The notes under the pieces were generated by a model. The model saw only the letters and a program-made list of their open reading frames with translations, was not told the DNA's origin and made no database searches. From assembly GCF_000027225.1 (NCBI RefSeq), contig NC_013892.1:3968001-4032000 (forward strand): a stretch of 64,000 bases of DNA. Direction: 5' to 3'. The DNA is from Xenorhabdus bovienii SS-2004 (lineage in GTDB: Bacteria > Pseudomonadota > Gammaproteobacteria > Enterobacterales > Enterobacteriaceae). Of the stretch, positions 18,310 to 28,928 are shown one piece after another; within the stretch, counting starts at the first letter, position 1; every line of letters starts with the position of its first letter. A program made the translations under genes and the position numbers.

Positions 18310-20475
18310 TTATTGGCCTGTTTCAAGTCTGGCATAAGCAGCAACCAGCCACTTGATACCTTCACCTTGAAACGCGATTTGCAGGCGGCAATGTTCCCCA
18401 CTGCCTTCGATATTGATAATCGTTCCTTCACCAAATTTCGGATGATGTACACGCTGACCAAGTGCGTAACCACTGTCGCCGGCACTGATAGGTGTTCCCA
18501 GCTGCTTATGGCTGACCGGACGTGATACGGTTGCCCGCAGACGAACTTCAGCAACACATTCCGTCGGCAGTTCCCCGACAAAACGAGACGGGCGATGATA
18601 CACTGCCTTGCCATATAAACGACGGGTTTCGGCATAAGTCAGTGTCAGTTTTTGCATCGCCCTTGTCACGCCCACGTAGGCCAAACGACGTTCTTCTTCC
18701 AATCGCCCGCCTTCGTCAAGAGACATTTGGCTGGGGAACATTCCCTCTTCCATACCGACGATGAAGACCTGCGGAAATTCCAAACCTTTCGCAGAGTGCA
18801 GGGTCATCAACTGTACGGCATCCTGATAAACATCCGCCTGCCCTTCCCCCGCTTCGAGTGCCGCATGGGACAAAAAGGCCTGCAATGGCATCAAGTCTTC
18901 ATCTTCATCCTTAAAACTGAACTGGCGGGTTGCAGTAACCAGTTCTTCAAGGTTTTCGATACGCGCCTGTGCTTTTTCGCCTTTTTCCTGCTGATACATC
19001 GCCCACAGGCCGGAGTCACGGATAATGCGGTCGGTTTGTACGTGCAGCGGCATCTCCTGCGTTTCCGTTTCCAACGCGTCAATTAATTCAATAAAACGCT
19101 GCAATGCAGATGCAGCACGCCCCGCCAACACTTTTTGCTGAAGCAGCAGCAGACAGCTTTCCCATAGCGTTTTCTGCTGATCACGCGCCACTTGACGCAC
19201 AACATCGAGCGTTCTATCCCCGATACCCCGCGTCGGCGTATTGACCACACGCTCGAAAGCGGAATCATCATAACGGTTCGATACTAAACGTAGGTAAGAC
19301 AACGCATCCTTGATTTCCTGACGTTCAAAGAAGCGCTGGCCGCCATAAATGCGGTAAGGCATAGAAACCTGCAATAACGCCTCTTCCAACACACGGGACT
19401 GGGCATTACTGCGATACAGGATCGCACACTCTTTCAGTGCACCGCCGTTATCCAACCAATGCTTGATACGGCTGACCACATAACGTGACTCATCCAGTTC
19501 ATTGAAAGCACAGTAAAGTGCAATCGGTTCACCTTCCCCGCCTTCTGTCCACAGACTCTTACCCAATCGGTCGTTGTTATTAGCAATCAGAGCGTTAGCC
19601 GCTTTGAGGATATTGCTGGTGGAACGATAATTCTGTTCCAGACGAATGGTTTCTGCGGCGGGAAAATCCCTGAGAAAACGCTGGATATTTTCCACCTGCG
19701 CCCCACGCCAGCCGTAAATCGACTGATCATCATCACCGACAATCATCACCTTGCCGCTATCTCCTGCCAGCAGGCGGATCCAAGCATATTGAATACTGTT
19801 GGTGTCCTGAAATTCATCCACCATAAGATTAGTGAAACGCTCACGATAATGTTGCAGGATCTGCGGTTTGTTCAGCCACAATTCATGAGCACGCAGCAGT
19901 AATTCGGCAAAATCTACCAATCCGGCGCGGTCACACGCTTCCTGATAGGCTTGGTAAATTTTCATCCATGTCGTTTCTACCGGATTGCCGTAGATTTCGA
20001 TATGCTGAGGGCGCAGTCCTTCATCTTTTTTACCGTTGATGTACCACATGCCCTGACGGGCTGGCCACTGTTTGTCATCCAGATTCATCGCCTTGATAAT
20101 ACGCTTGATCAGTCTGTGCTGATCTTCACTATCGAGGATCTGGAAATCTTGCGGCAGATTGGCGTCAAGGTGATGAAAACGCAGCAGGCGATGAGCCAGA
20201 CTATGGAATGTTCCGATCCACATTCCCCCTTGGCTGGTGCCAATCAGGTTTTCAATCCGGTGGCGCATTTCAGCCGCTGACTTATTGGTAAAAGTCACTG
20301 CCATGATGGAAAAAGGTGACGCATTTTCAACTGACAGTAACCAGGCGATCCGGTGAACCAGCACGCGCGTTTTACCACTGCCAGCCCCAGCCAGCACCAG
20401 CATATTGGTACGCGATGCCGTAACAGCTTCGCGTTGTTTATCATTCAGGCTTTCGAGCAGATAAGAAACGTCCAT
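18310..20475 (-). CDS. uvrD: DNA helicase II UvrD
   Basis: A 3'-5' superfamily 1 helicase that removes incised strands in nucleotide excision repair and unwinds from the nick in mismatch repair. Walker A is [15 protein letters not shown] near residues 29-43, motif II is VDEFQDTNSIQY, motif [17 protein letters not shown], and motif VI VGVTRAMQKL. From ATG 20475 the product is 721 residues, beginning MDVSYLLESLNDKQREAV as in E. coli; the frame continues four codons upstream to a TTG without a better ribosome site. It is the last gene of the dapF-yigA-xerC-yigB-uvrD run. The upstream region has an SOS-like box with an extra base. Confidence 0.97.
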   Translation of the reverse strand: MDVSYLLESLNDKQREAVTASRTNMLVLAGAGSGKTRVLVHRIAWLLSVENASPFSIMAVTFTNKSAAEMRHRIENLIGTSQGGMWIGTFHSLAHRLLRFHHLDANLPQDFQILDSEDQHRLIKRIIKAMNLDDKQWPARQGMWYINGKKDEGLRPQHIEIYGNPVETTWMKIYQAYQEACDRAGLVDFAELLLRAHELWLNKPQILQHYRERFTNLMVDEFQDTNSIQYAWIRLLAGDSGKVMIVGDDDQSIYGWRGAQVENIQRFLRDFPAAETIRLEQNYRSTSNILKAANALIANNNDRLGKSLWTEGGEGEPIALYCAFNELDESRYVVSRIKHWLDNGGALKECAILYRSNAQSRVLEEALLQVSMPYRIYGGQRFFERQEIKDALSYLRLVSNRYDDSAFERVVNTPTRGIGDRTLDVVRQVARDQQKTLWESCLLLLQQKVLAGRAASALQRFIELIDALETETQEMPLHVQTDRIIRDSGLWAMYQQEKGEKAQARIENLEELVTATRQFSFKDEDEDLMPLQAFLSHAALEAGEGQADVYQDAVQLMTLHSAKGLEFPQVFIVGMEEGMFPSQMSLDEGGRLEEERRLAYVGVTRAMQKLTLTYAETRRLYGKAVYHRPSRFVGELPTECVAEVRLRATVSRPVSHKQLGTPISAGDSGYALGQRVHHPKFGEGTIINIEGSGEHCRLQIAFQGEGIKWLVAAYARLETGQ

Positions 20476-20509
20476 AATTACCATCAATTGAGAACAGTCA
20501 CTTTTGTCA

Positions 20510-20526
20510 CTGTTTTTTTTATACAG
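20510..20526 (-). promoter_or_regulatory. LexA-box-like sequence upstream of uvrD, one base too long
   Basis: On the minus strand the sequence is CTGT, nine bases (ATAAAAAAA), then ACAG, 35 bases before ATG 20475. The LexA consensus is CTGT-N8-ACAG, and E. coli uvrD is LexA-controlled from this relative place. The spacer here is nine because of a run of eight A on that strand. It may be a damaged operator or one weakened by slippage. Confidence 0.45.
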
Positions 20527-20540
20527 ATCACAATATGAAA

Positions 20541-21257
20541 TTATATCAGTGCGATCAAAGAAGCCAAATCAGAAATCTCAACATGTGGAACCCGGCGCCC
20601 TTCGGGCTCCTGCATCAGGTTTCTATTTTCGAGGTTAATCCAGCAGGCCTGCATGCCACTGCACAGAGCACCTTCCACATCAGTTTTCAGATTGTCGCCA
20701 ACATGCAGGATCTGGCTTATTGGCAGGTTCAGCCGTTCAGCCGCCAGATGATACATATCTGGGTAAGGTTTAGCCCGCCCGTCCACCCCCGCTTTGAGGA
20801 CAAACTCAAAATAAGGTTCAAGCCCGCACGCAGCAGGTTCGGCATTCCCATTAGTGATCGCCACCAACGGAATTTTTTTCGCCAGTACAGATAAAGTATT
20901 ATAGGTGGATTCCGGCACGATGATCTGATTACGCCAATAAGTAAAGCAGGACATAAGTTCATCCGCACCACGCAGGGTCTCCTCACGATTGAAACCGTGG
21001 TGGCTGAACATCAATTCTACTGACTGGCGGCGCCAAGATGTCACGTCATGGTAAATTTCAGGCTCCGACTCAAGAACCGCCTGACGGTACACATACAGAT
21101 CTTCTCTCTCAAAATGATTGAACTTGACATCGTACTGCCTGATAAAACACAACACTTCTTTTTCGGTTTTATCGATTACTGGATGATTATCGTAAAGCGT
21201 ATCATCCAGATCGAATGTCATCGCAGCAAACGGCGCGAGAGGCCGATAAAAACGCAT
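20541..21257 (-). CDS. yigB: HAD phosphatase YigB (FMN phosphatase)
   Basis: A 238-residue cytoplasmic HAD hydrolase; E. coli YigB dephosphorylates FMN to riboflavin and affects persister formation. Motif 1 is FDLDDTLYDN (nucleophile Asp near 16), motif 2 AITNGN, motif 3 the Lys in DGRAKPYPDMY, and motif 4 HVGDNLKTDVEGA. It begins [20 protein letters not shown]. The start ATG overlaps the xerC stop by one base (TAATG), so the two are translationally coupled, and uvrD follows 65 bases after its stop. Confidence 0.95.
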   Translation of the reverse strand: MRFYRPLAPFAAMTFDLDDTLYDNHPVIDKTEKEVLCFIRQYDVKFNHFEREDLYVYRQAVLESEPEIYHDVTSWRRQSVELMFSHHGFNREETLRGADELMSCFTYWRNQIIVPESTYNTLSVLAKKIPLVAITNGNAEPAACGLEPYFEFVLKAGVDGRAKPYPDMYHLAAERLNLPISQILHVGDNLKTDVEGALCSGMQACWINLENRNLMQEPEGRRVPHVEISDLASLIALI

Positions 21258-22171
21258 TATGATTTTCCTCGTTTGGCTCTGGGATGGGCCACATCATAGA
21301 CTTTGGCCAGATGCTGGAAATCCAGATGGGTATAGATCTGGGTCGTCGATAAATTCGCATGACCCAGCAACTCCTGCACTGCACGGAGATCACCACTGGA
21401 TTCCAGAATATGCGTGGCAAAAGAGTGGCGTAGTTTATGGGGATGGATATGGCTGTTGACCCCTTGGCGAACGCCCCACTGTTCAAATCGTTTTTGTACA
21501 TTACGGGCAGAGATCCGTTTTCCGCTTTTGGTAGAAATGAAAACGGCATTATCTTCCGGCTCAAACAATTCCCGCATTTCAAGCCAGCGCTGGAGCCATT
21601 CCAGTGCTATGCGACCCACGGGTACTTTACGTTCTTTACTGCCCTTACCCTGCACCCAGACTTCACCACTTGCCAGCTCCAGATGCCGGCAATCCAGGCC
21701 AACCAGTTCTGACAAACGCAAACCTGCACCATACATCACTTCCATCATCGTCCGGTCACGAACGGACAATGGATCATTCAGGTTGATATTGAGTAACTGA
21801 TTGACTTCGTCCACATCCATGTTTTTGGGCAAATGGCGCTTTTTACGCGGTGCACTAACGGCTTTGGCAGGATTGGCATCCAGTTCCCCCTGTATTACCA
21901 TCCAATCAAGGAAAGTACGCAGAGAAGAAAGACGCAGAGCCAGGCTGGCAGACTGCAACCCCGCCCGACGGCTGCGGGAAGCAAACATTCTGACTTTAGC
22001 CGGATCAAGTGCCTGCCACTCATGTATCCCCATATCCAGTGACATAGATGCCAGAACCACCAAATGACGACGGTAGTTAGTGATCGTCAATGGGCTTAAA
22101 CGACGCTCAACCCGCAGATAATGCAAAAAGGTTTCTACTGGTTCAAGCAGCAAGTCAAGCGGCTGAGTCAT
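21257..22171 (-). CDS. xerC: Site-specific tyrosine recombinase XerC
   Basis: With XerD it resolves chromosome and plasmid dimers at dif and related sites. The 304 residues have an N-terminal SAM-like DNA-binding domain ([21 protein letters not shown]) and a catalytic domain. The catalytic residues are Arg in [14 protein letters not shown], Lys in the beta hairpin of [12 protein letters not shown], the [13 protein letters not shown] box with His and Arg, the [16 protein letters not shown] box with His, and the nucleophile Tyr. The start overlaps the yigA end by four bases (ATGA). It is the central gene of the dapF-yigA-xerC-yigB unit. Confidence 0.97.
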   Translation of the reverse strand: MTQPLDLLLEPVETFLHYLRVERRLSPLTITNYRRHLVVLASMSLDMGIHEWQALDPAKVRMFASRSRRAGLQSASLALRLSSLRTFLDWMVIQGELDANPAKAVSAPRKKRHLPKNMDVDEVNQLLNINLNDPLSVRDRTMMEVMYGAGLRLSELVGLDCRHLELASGEVWVQGKGSKERKVPVGRIALEWLQRWLEMRELFEPEDNAVFISTKSGKRISARNVQKRFEQWGVRQGVNSHIHPHKLRHSFATHILESSGDLRAVQELLGHANLSTTQIYTHLDFQHLAKVYDVAHPRAKRGKS

Positions 22172-22887
22172 ACTCGTTCTACCCAGCGGGACAATAATTC
22201 CGGTAGCAATTTCGCCAGATGATCAAGTAGATCGGTTCCCACACCTTCATGATAGTGCTGTTTATTGCGGCTGTTGAAAATCACCATGCCCAGCTCCCCC
22301 CGTGAACCCAAAAGGGAGATAGCGACTGAACCTACATAGCGAGCCTGTGGTATCAGCAGTAAAATTTCTGGACCATACAGTGTGCCAAGATAATGGTTAC
22401 TGTCACCAAATCGCTGAATGCGGACAGGCTCAAAAATATGACGCGAGATAGCCAGCTCCGGCGCATTCAGCGGCGCACCAAGACGCCATTTATCACTGAA
22501 TAACCGAACATAACTATTACTCAACCCAAAGGTTTTCGACCATGAACTCAAGCGGGAAAGAAAGTCCTGCAAACTTTTGGCAGCGGAGAGATCAGCGAGT
22601 AATTGCAGCAGACGGCAAAACAGTATTTCATTCTGTTTCGCCTGCTCCACCAAATGTAACAAATCGTCTTCCAGATGACAGATGCGCTTTCTCTGGCGAT
22701 CCATGTGCCATTCCATCAGGGAGACACATTCACGCACCGGATGAGGAACGCGTATCTTATCGACTCTATTGGCATTGCGGATAAAAAACTCAGGATTATT
22801 CAGCAAATAATCCACTACCGCCTGATCATTCAGCCAATTTTCCAAGTGCAGTGGATCGTCATTTTTACCCATTTTCCAATGCCCCAT
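22168..22887 (-). CDS. yigA: DUF484 protein YigA
   Basis: A protein of 239 residues (234 if the ATG at 22872 is used) of the DUF484 family, GAF-like in fold, always found between dapF and xerC in enterobacteria. Recognisable segments are [40 protein letters not shown], the coiled region after it, [17 protein letters not shown] and the C-terminal [13 protein letters not shown]. Its function is not established; fixed linkage to xerC suggests a role near chromosome segregation, but that is inference. The two possible starts (22887, 22872) both lack a strong ribosome site. Confidence 0.88.
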   Translation of the reverse strand: MGHWKMGKNDDPLHLENWLNDQAVVDYLLNNPEFFIRNANRVDKIRVPHPVRECVSLMEWHMDRQRKRICHLEDDLLHLVEQAKQNEILFCRLLQLLADLSAAKSLQDFLSRLSSWSKTFGLSNSYVRLFSDKWRLGAPLNAPELAISRHIFEPVRIQRFGDSNHYLGTLYGPEILLLIPQARYVGSVAISLLGSRGELGMVIFNSRNKQHYHEGVGTDLLDHLAKLLPELLSRWVERV

Positions 22888-22920
22888 ATTTCAATAATGA
22901 CTCAGATAAAACTGAATCCA

Positions 22921-23745
22921 TCACAAATGAATCGTACCTTCATAAACGTGAGTTGCAGGCCCTATCATATAGAGTGGCTTGCCCGGCCCGTCCCAGCAAA
23001 TTTGCAGGAAACCACCCGGCAGATCAACGCGAACCTGACTATTCAGCAGATCTTGCTGGATACCGACGGCGACGGCTGCACATGCACCGCTGCCACAAGC
23101 CCGTGTCTCTCCTGCACCACGTTCAAAGACACGCAATCGAATATGACTACGATTCATGATCTGCATGAAACCAATATTCGCCCGCTCAGGAAAACGGTCA
23201 TGATTTTCCAATACTGGCCCCAAAATCTCCACTTCTGCGGTGTCGACATCTTCAACCTGTATCACACAATGAGGATTTCCCATCGACACGACACCGCAGA
23301 GCACGGTGCGTTCAATGGCACGGATAATATAGGTTTTCTCCGCCTTAATGGCACGAAAAGGAACATGCTGTGGTTCAAAGTCCGGTTCTCCCATATTGAC
23401 ACAGACCTGATCATCATTGGTGATGCTCAGTACCATCCGGCCTGTTTGCGTACTGACCTTAATATCACGCTTATTGGTCAATCCTTTCAAGCGAACAAAA
23501 CGGGCAAAGCAGCGCGCTCCGTTGCCACACTGGGAAACTTCACTACCATCAGCATTAAAAATGCGATAGTGAAAGTCTAAGTCAGGATCGTAGGGAGCTT
23601 CAACGATCAGTAATTGATCAAAGCCCACGCCAGTACGTCGATCAGCCAAACGGCAGATTAATTCTGGCGAAAAATAAACATTCTGGGTCACTGCATCAAC
23701 GACCATAAAATCATTGCCAAGACCATGCATTTTGGAGAACTGCAT
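22921..23745 (-). CDS. dapF: Diaminopimelate epimerase
   Basis: Interconverts LL- and meso-diaminopimelate, supplying lysine synthesis and peptidoglycan. The 274 residues equal E. coli DapF. It is a cofactor-free epimerase with two active-site cysteines, both visible: Cys73 in [10 protein letters not shown] and Cys217 in [10 protein letters not shown]. The protein starts [17 protein letters not shown]. It is the first large gene of the unit leading into yigA, xerC, yigB and uvrD; the small lipoprotein gene lptM precedes it by about 47 bases. Confidence 0.97.
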   Translation of the reverse strand: MQFSKMHGLGNDFMVVDAVTQNVYFSPELICRLADRRTGVGFDQLLIVEAPYDPDLDFHYRIFNADGSEVSQCGNGARCFARFVRLKGLTNKRDIKVSTQTGRMVLSITNDDQVCVNMGEPDFEPQHVPFRAIKAEKTYIIRAIERTVLCGVVSMGNPHCVIQVEDVDTAEVEILGPVLENHDRFPERANIGFMQIMNRSHIRLRVFERGAGETRACGSGACAAVAVGIQQDLLNSQVRVDLPGGFLQICWDGPGKPLYMIGPATHVYEGTIHL

Positions 23746-23792
23746 ATACTACTCCAACATAGACTGCTCCAAGAGAAACCAGATTATCGGTG

Positions 23793-23975
23793 CTATTTTT
23801 GTTGAGTATCCGATTGTGTATTGTGTTCTGGCTGTGCTTTATTTTCCTGATCTGCGGGAGCCTGTGTCACAGTCGGCTCTGCCGGCGGGAAATAAAGAGG
23901 ACCTTTCAAGCCACAACCAGAAACCGCAAGTAATGTTATGATAGCCAGTGACCAACGGAATTGTTTTTTCATCAT
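23793..23975 (-). CDS. lptM: Lipoprotein LptM (YifL)
   Basis: A small lipoprotein of about 60 residues. The signal peptide MMKKQFRWSLAIITLLAVSG ends in the lipobox LAVSGC and is followed by GLKGPLYFPP, the invariant LptM sequence. In E. coli LptM mimics lipopolysaccharide and helps oxidative maturation of the LptD/LptE translocon. The remaining tail is a flexible Pro/Gln/Glu/Asn-rich stretch. I take ATG 23975 (or 23972) instead of the upstream ATG at 24005, since the latter would bury the signal peptide. It is divergent from cyaY and first in the dapF unit. Confidence 0.9.
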   Translation of the reverse strand: MMKKQFRWSLAIITLLAVSGCGLKGPLYFPPAEPTVTQAPADQENKAQPEHNTQSDTQQK

Positions 23976-24054
23976 AATAATTAATGCCTGTAATTCATGC
24001 GTCAATACTCTCTATAATCGCAGTTAGACCCTGAAAAGCAAATAGGAAATGAAC

Positions 24055-24372
24055 ATGAACGATAGCGAATTTCATCAATTGGCCGATCAATTGATGCAGC
24101 GTATTGAAGAGCAACTAGATAACTACGATGGCGATGCCGATATTGACTGTGAAACAAACGGCGGCGTAATGACGCTAACTTTCGAAAACGGCAGCAAAAT
24201 CATTATCAACCGCCAGGAACCCTTTCATCAAATCTGGTTGGCAACCAAAAGTGGTGGCTACCACTTTGATTATCAGGAAAATCGATGGATTTGTGACCGT
24301 AGTGGTAACGATTTTCTATCCATGCTGGAACAGTCGATCACAGAACAGAGTGGCGAATCATTTCAGTTTTAG
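24055..24372 (+). CDS. cyaY: Frataxin-like iron-sulfur assembly protein CyaY
   Basis: An iron-binding modulator of the IscS/IscU iron-sulfur machinery. The 105 residues carry the acidic first helix ([20 protein letters not shown] then [19 protein letters not shown]) and the frataxin sheet core [23 protein letters not shown]. The ATG at 24055 is chosen over 24049 because it matches E. coli MNDSEF and has AGGA with a seven-base spacer. It converges with cyaA and is divergent from lptM, as in E. coli. A strong terminator follows. Confidence 0.95.
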   Translation: MNDSEFHQLADQLMQRIEEQLDNYDGDADIDCETNGGVMTLTFENGSKIIINRQEPFHQIWLATKSGGYHFDYQENRWICDRSGNDFLSMLEQSITEQSGESFQF

Positions 24373-24408
24373 AATTTGTTTTGCTACTACGCAGATAATT
24401 TACCGCTT

Positions 24409-24436
24409 ATGCCGTATTGAAATACGGCATTTTTAT
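24409..24436 (+). terminator. Rho-independent terminator of cyaY
   Basis: A perfect 10-bp stem, ATGCCGTATT (24409-24418) with AATACGGCAT (24421-24430), followed by TTTTTATT, 36 bases after the cyaY stop. Confidence 0.93.
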
Positions 24437-24747
24437 TACCTTCCATAAACCTAATCGCTGTAGATCACCATAAAACCAATTGCAATAATATAAAATATAA
24501 AATATAAAATACAACAAGTCATTAATATAAGTCTGAAATATAGATATTAAAGAAAAATATTATTACTAATTAATTAATTTTTTATATTAACATCAAATTA
24601 ATTAACGATGTTTTTATTATAGTAAAATACAATATAAATCTATATTTAATTAATTAAATAAATAAATAAATAAATAATAAAAATACGTTTTAAATGTAAT
24701 ATATAATATGCCGGAAATTCACGTATTTTTAAATTATTCGTTTTATA
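24437..24747. other. AT-rich spacer between convergent cyaY and cyaA
   Basis: About 310 very AT-rich bases with no gene. It holds short simple repeats: three copies of TAAAATA (24491-24511) and about five copies of AATA near 24655-24677. On the minus strand an 8-bp pair (AAAATACG/CGTATTTT) with a long loop and T-rich tail might terminate cyaA, but weakly. Confidence 0.5.
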
Positions 24748-27348
24748 TCAATAGGGATACAACGAATGACAAGGATCATGTGACCTACACGAATCATCCA
24801 GAAGTACATCAACACTGTACGCTGTATCATTAAGTTTCGTATTATCCGGTGGAAACACTCCATCTATAAATGGAGAGACATGAGTACGCTCACCTTTCCT
24901 GATGATTTGATAGAACTGTGGTAAGTTGAAGTTGATAAAACTCGAGCCATAAGTAAAACGATCATGCGAGGAAGAATAAAAACGGCTGACGTCACAGACT
25001 AGTTCTTCTTTGCTGCCCTCACAATGGGAATAAATTTCTACCCGATTTGACTCATCAAGAATATAAATATTGAACCCCTGACTTTTTTCAATATCTTCGA
25101 AGAAAAATTGAATAATTCCTTCACAGGCAAACCCATCGATCACGGGAGGTAAATGCTTTTCTTTGTTATCTATCTTAACGGGCAGGCCGTGCAATTTAGT
25201 ATTGGAAATCGCGCCATAGAATTCCACAGCATTTTCTAATTTCTGTACCGAAACGTTTAACCGTTCAAAAAACAAACCCCATGTCTGGCCTGAAATGCGT
25301 AACGCCTTAAAGCGATTGGGATCCTGACGGTTACTACACAGACGCAACTCTATACATTCTGAAACTAACTGCTGGACGCGAGTTCGGATCAATCCACGCA
25401 AATGCTCGCTATAGCAGAACACATCAACCTCAGCGGGTGGTGCCGCATCCTGATGCATTTTGCCCAGTATGGTTTTCAGCGCTTCCAGCATGGATTGTTC
25501 GCCACTGAAATGCAATGTCCTCACTTCATTCCACGAGTTACGGTAAAGCAGGTCGATGCTCCCCACCAGACATTGCTGCAATTCACCAAAACTGAAAACA
25601 TCCAGCTTTCTGAAATCAAAATGCACGATCCGATTGGAAAAATCCGTAGTGGGATCTTTTTCCAAATTAACAATAATCGCCAGATGACGAATCTCACAGG
25701 GGCTATATAACGCTTTCGGCGTCGGCGCAGGCAGGCGGATTGGAAAATGGGTAGCGATATCGTTCACCAAATCACACAGATTATTCCGGTCACATTGCGA
25801 CTTCCCGTGATGAATATGGATACGAGATTTTTTAGTCAGCAGGCCGTTAAAATAGGTCCACGCCACCAATTTATTTAAATAGCGGTTATATTCCAGTGGC
25901 TGGTGGCCGATGATCGATTCTATCGTGGGCGCGTGATTGTAAAGATACCAGCCGCTACGGTTTACACGCCCGGGCGGAACATAGATGAACGTCAGATCCT
26001 GTTCTGTCAGATCCGGTGAAATTTGTGGATTCACCAGAGTGACTTTACCGGGCAAAGCTTCAAATGCTGCATACAATTTACGGGTCAGTACACCGATATC
26101 CTGTGGGCTGGCACTCACACTTAAATTGTTACGCCGGGCAAAGCGGATCAAATTGCGATAACTCATCATCATGGTATCCAGTAATTCATTATGAGCATCA
26201 CGCACTAGCCCGATTTTCCATGAATTACGGTTATCCAGCATTGCCAATTTGCCGGCATCCCAACCCCACTCATGCGCCAGCTGCGACATGACCTGATGAC
26301 GCCATCCTGTACAGCCTTTATCCTCGTGGCTTTCCAGCATCTTTTCGCAAACTTTCAGGTAAAAACAACGACGCGCTAGATCCAGACGTGTGAAATCGTT
26401 CGTTGCGGTGAGATAACGGGTTACACGCTCAAGCATCATGCTATAAGAATCAAGACCGAAGGAAACAATAGAACCATCATGGAAATGTTGCTTCATCTCC
26501 ATTGACAGCAATTTTCCGTTCGGATATTCCCATGAGTAGGCCTCCAGCAGCAGACTTTTCAAAACTGCTTTATAAGGAGAGTCAACACTCTTGTAGAGCT
26601 GCCACAGGCTTGCCCCAAAATATTCTTCTGCTGACAGTTCACTCAATCCGCCCAGATCCAGCCACTCGTTTGGCGTCAAAACACCTTGGGCATAAAGAGA
26701 CAGCACATATTCGTCATACTGCCCCTCTTCTTCCACCGGAACCATCATCCACAGCAAACGTTTACCTGCCATGCAGACCGCTGTGCGATAAAATTCATCC
26801 AGCAGAAGGATGTGCTGGGTTGTTCCGCAGTCTTCCCCGTTCAGGCTGCCACAGGCATTATGACGAAAGCGATTTTCATCAACCAGAAAAAATGTCACCT
26901 CAATACCCAGCGACCCCGCCCACTGTTCTATCAGAGTGCATTTCTGTTCCAGTAACGCTTTTTCATTATGATCCAGCCAGGATTGATGACAGATCCAGAT
27001 ATCCAGGTCAGAAGAACAGCTTTGCCCTATAGAAGAGGTGCTGCCCATCGAGTAAATACCCGTAATCGGCAGCTCACCGTTGGGAGCGAGTGACAAAATA
27101 TCAGCAGACTGACATGCCAGATCATTAATCCAAAATTGCTGAGATTCATCAGGCGTGAAGAAACAAACGCCATGAGGAACGTTGCTTTTGATATAACCGG
27201 GCATCATTGGATGATGATAATGCAATAATACCGGAATTAAATTATAGACCTGCTTAAAAACGGGACTCATTGAGCTGGTCGCGCGCTCTAACTTAAGCTG
27301 GTTAATTGCATCCAGTCGCTGCTTCAATGTTTCAATATAGAGATACAA
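24748..27348 (-). CDS. cyaA: Class I adenylate cyclase
   Basis: Makes cyclic AMP, the coactivator of CRP. The 866 residues are slightly longer than in E. coli (848), mainly at the C-terminus. The N-terminal catalytic half has the nucleotidyltransferase signature [20 protein letters not shown] with its two Asp; the C-terminal half is the glucose-responsive regulatory domain. The start is TTG at 27348 (the adjacent bases read CTCTTG), giving [19 protein letters not shown]. coli cyaA also uses a TTG start that limits expression, so this weak start is conserved. It is divergent from hemC, with a CRP site in the shared upstream region. Confidence 0.97.
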   Translation of the reverse strand: MYLYIETLKQRLDAINQLKLERATSSMSPVFKQVYNLIPVLLHYHHPMMPGYIKSNVPHGVCFFTPDESQQFWINDLACQSADILSLAPNGELPITGIYSMGSTSSIGQSCSSDLDIWICHQSWLDHNEKALLEQKCTLIEQWAGSLGIEVTFFLVDENRFRHNACGSLNGEDCGTTQHILLLDEFYRTAVCMAGKRLLWMMVPVEEEGQYDEYVLSLYAQGVLTPNEWLDLGGLSELSAEEYFGASLWQLYKSVDSPYKAVLKSLLLEAYSWEYPNGKLLSMEMKQHFHDGSIVSFGLDSYSMMLERVTRYLTATNDFTRLDLARRCFYLKVCEKMLESHEDKGCTGWRHQVMSQLAHEWGWDAGKLAMLDNRNSWKIGLVRDAHNELLDTMMMSYRNLIRFARRNNLSVSASPQDIGVLTRKLYAAFEALPGKVTLVNPQISPDLTEQDLTFIYVPPGRVNRSGWYLYNHAPTIESIIGHQPLEYNRYLNKLVAWTYFNGLLTKKSRIHIHHGKSQCDRNNLCDLVNDIATHFPIRLPAPTPKALYSPCEIRHLAIIVNLEKDPTTDFSNRIVHFDFRKLDVFSFGELQQCLVGSIDLLYRNSWNEVRTLHFSGEQSMLEALKTILGKMHQDAAPPAEVDVFCYSEHLRGLIRTRVQQLVSECIELRLCSNRQDPNRFKALRISGQTWGLFFERLNVSVQKLENAVEFYGAISNTKLHGLPVKIDNKEKHLPPVIDGFACEGIIQFFFEDIEKSQGFNIYILDESNRVEIYSHCEGSKEELVCDVSRFYSSSHDRFTYGSSFINFNLPQFYQIIRKGERTHVSPFIDGVFPPDNTKLNDTAYSVDVLLDDSCRSHDPCHSLYPY

Positions 27349-27451
27349 GAGTTTCGCCTGATTGAGTTCCAGTGCCTAAAGTAGCCCCCGTTTCCGATAA
27401 AGCATCGTATTGCAAGATGACTTTTAAAAATTTTTACAAAATTATTGTCGG

Positions 27452-27473
27452 AAACGTGATCAATTTAACACCT
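27452..27473 (-). promoter_or_regulatory. CRP-binding site in the cyaA promoter region
   Basis: On the minus strand the sequence reads AGGTGTTAAATTGATCACG and continues TTT. It is nearly the same as the CRP site that represses the main cyaA promoter of E. coli (GTGTTAAATTGATCACG). Its centre is about 115 bases upstream of the TTG start. It implies negative feedback of cAMP-CRP on cyaA. Confidence 0.75.
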
Positions 27474-27986
27474 TGCAGTCGAAGCGTAAAGTACGCAATA
27501 CCACCTTTCCGCCCTCTCCGCAATAGACGATAATCAACTAACTCATTGTAAAATATTACATTAATCACAGAATAGACATAATAATACGTTTTTTGAAAAA
27601 GGGATTATAGTTGATTATTTTTCATATAAGTTATGTAAAGCATTGTAATACCATAAGGTTTACATAAGTGCTTAAACTAATAATATTTTTAATTAGTAAA
27701 TACCTCTCCTTCCGTTTTTTCCATCAGGATAAATTTCAAATAGTAATCTGCTTTTAAATCAATCTGTTTGTTTATTTTCTCTATTTAAATAAAATATTAT
27801 TTTAATATTTAAAATTATTTTTATCTCACAACCTGTATATCTATAATCTATCCAGGTTTTTTCTGGCTTTTACCTAACTGGAAAAAAATGTATTGAAATG
27901 TTAAAACTGACTCTATCTTCTCGCAATTTAGCGGCTCAAAAGCCCCTAAATACCGTTATTAATACGATTATCCAATATAATTATCA
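27474..27986. other. Divergent cyaA-hemC upstream region
   Basis: About 510 AT-rich bases upstream of hemC. No gene is visible, and I cannot place the hemC promoter with confidence. Confidence 0.4.
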
Positions 27987-28928
27987 ATGACAATGAAAAT
28001 CATTCGTATCGCGACCCGCCAAAGCCCGTTGGCTATGTGGCAAGCCCAATATGTCCAAAAGCAACTGGAACAGTTTCATCCAGAACTGAAAGTGGAGCTG
28101 ATTCCAATGGTGACACGCGGAGATGTGATCCTCGATACTCCACTGGCAAAGGTGGGTGGTAAGGGGTTATTTGTAAAAGAGCTGGAGTTGGCACTGCTCG
28201 AAAATCGGGCTGATATTGCCGTCCATTCTATGAAAGATGTCCCTGTGGAATTTCCTGACGGCTTGGGGTTGGTCACAATTTGCGAACGGGGTGATCCAAG
28301 GGATGCCTTTGTTTCAGTAAAATATACCTCGCTTGATGAACTGCCCATTGGCAGTATCGTCGGTACATCCAGTTTACGCCGCCAATGCCAGCTTCGTCAG
28401 TTACGTCCTGATTTGGTGGTTCGTGACCTGCGAGGCAATGTAGGTACCCGTCTGGGCAAGCTTGATAACGGCGATTATGATGCCATTATCCTTGCAGCTG
28501 CGGGTCTTAAGAGATTAGGGTTGGAAGATCGCATTCGTATGCCATTGGAACCGGAGTTACTCCTTCCCGCAGTCGGTCAGGGTGCCGTCGGTATTGAGTG
28601 CCGCCTTGATGATAAGCAAACCCGTGAGTTACTTGCTCCCTTGAACCATACAGGAACAGAAATCTGCGTTCTGGCAGAACGCGCCATGAATACCCACCTT
28701 GAGGGTGGCTGTCAGGTACCCATTGGCAGCTATGCTATCTGGCAGGGAAACAATATCTGGCTGCGCGCACTTGTCGGAGCTCCCGATGGCAGTATAACTG
28801 TTCGTGGTGAAAAAACCGTATCACCAGAAGAGGCTCGTCGCGCGGGGGTGGAATTGGCAGAAGAATTATTGGAAAAAGGTGCGCGCCAGATTCTGGCTGA
28901 CGTCTACCAGAGGAATCCTCCTGAATGA
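27987..28928 (+). CDS. hemC: Porphobilinogen deaminase (hydroxymethylbilane synthase)
   Basis: Joins four porphobilinogens to hydroxymethylbilane in haem synthesis. The 313 residues contain the family landmarks [17 protein letters not shown], the substrate loop VHSMKDVP, the arginine-rich [12 protein letters not shown] and Cys242 in [13 protein letters not shown], which binds the dipyrromethane cofactor. The start can be ATG 27987 or 27993; neither has a clear ribosome site. It is the first gene of hemCDXY and overlaps hemD by four bases (ATGA). Confidence 0.97.
   Translation: MTMKIIRIATRQSPLAMWQAQYVQKQLEQFHPELKVELIPMVTRGDVILDTPLAKVGGKGLFVKELELALLENRADIAVHSMKDVPVEFPDGLGLVTICERGDPRDAFVSVKYTSLDELPIGSIVGTSSLRRQCQLRQLRPDLVVRDLRGNVGTRLGKLDNGDYDAIILAAAGLKRLGLEDRIRMPLEPELLLPAVGQGAVGIECRLDDKQTRELLAPLNHTGTEICVLAERAMNTHLEGGCQVPIGSYAIWQGNNIWLRALVGAPDGSITVRGEKTVSPEEARRAGVELAEELLEKGARQILADVYQRNPPE

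Noticed and set aside
18217..18764. Plus-strand ORFs antisense to the uvrD C-terminus
   Set aside because: Shadows of uvrD without ribosome sites or similarity to known proteins.
22675..23580. 301-codon plus-strand ORF across yigA and dapF
   Set aside because: It lies antisense to two conserved core genes and its codon pattern is the mirror of theirs; the protein has no recognisable feature.
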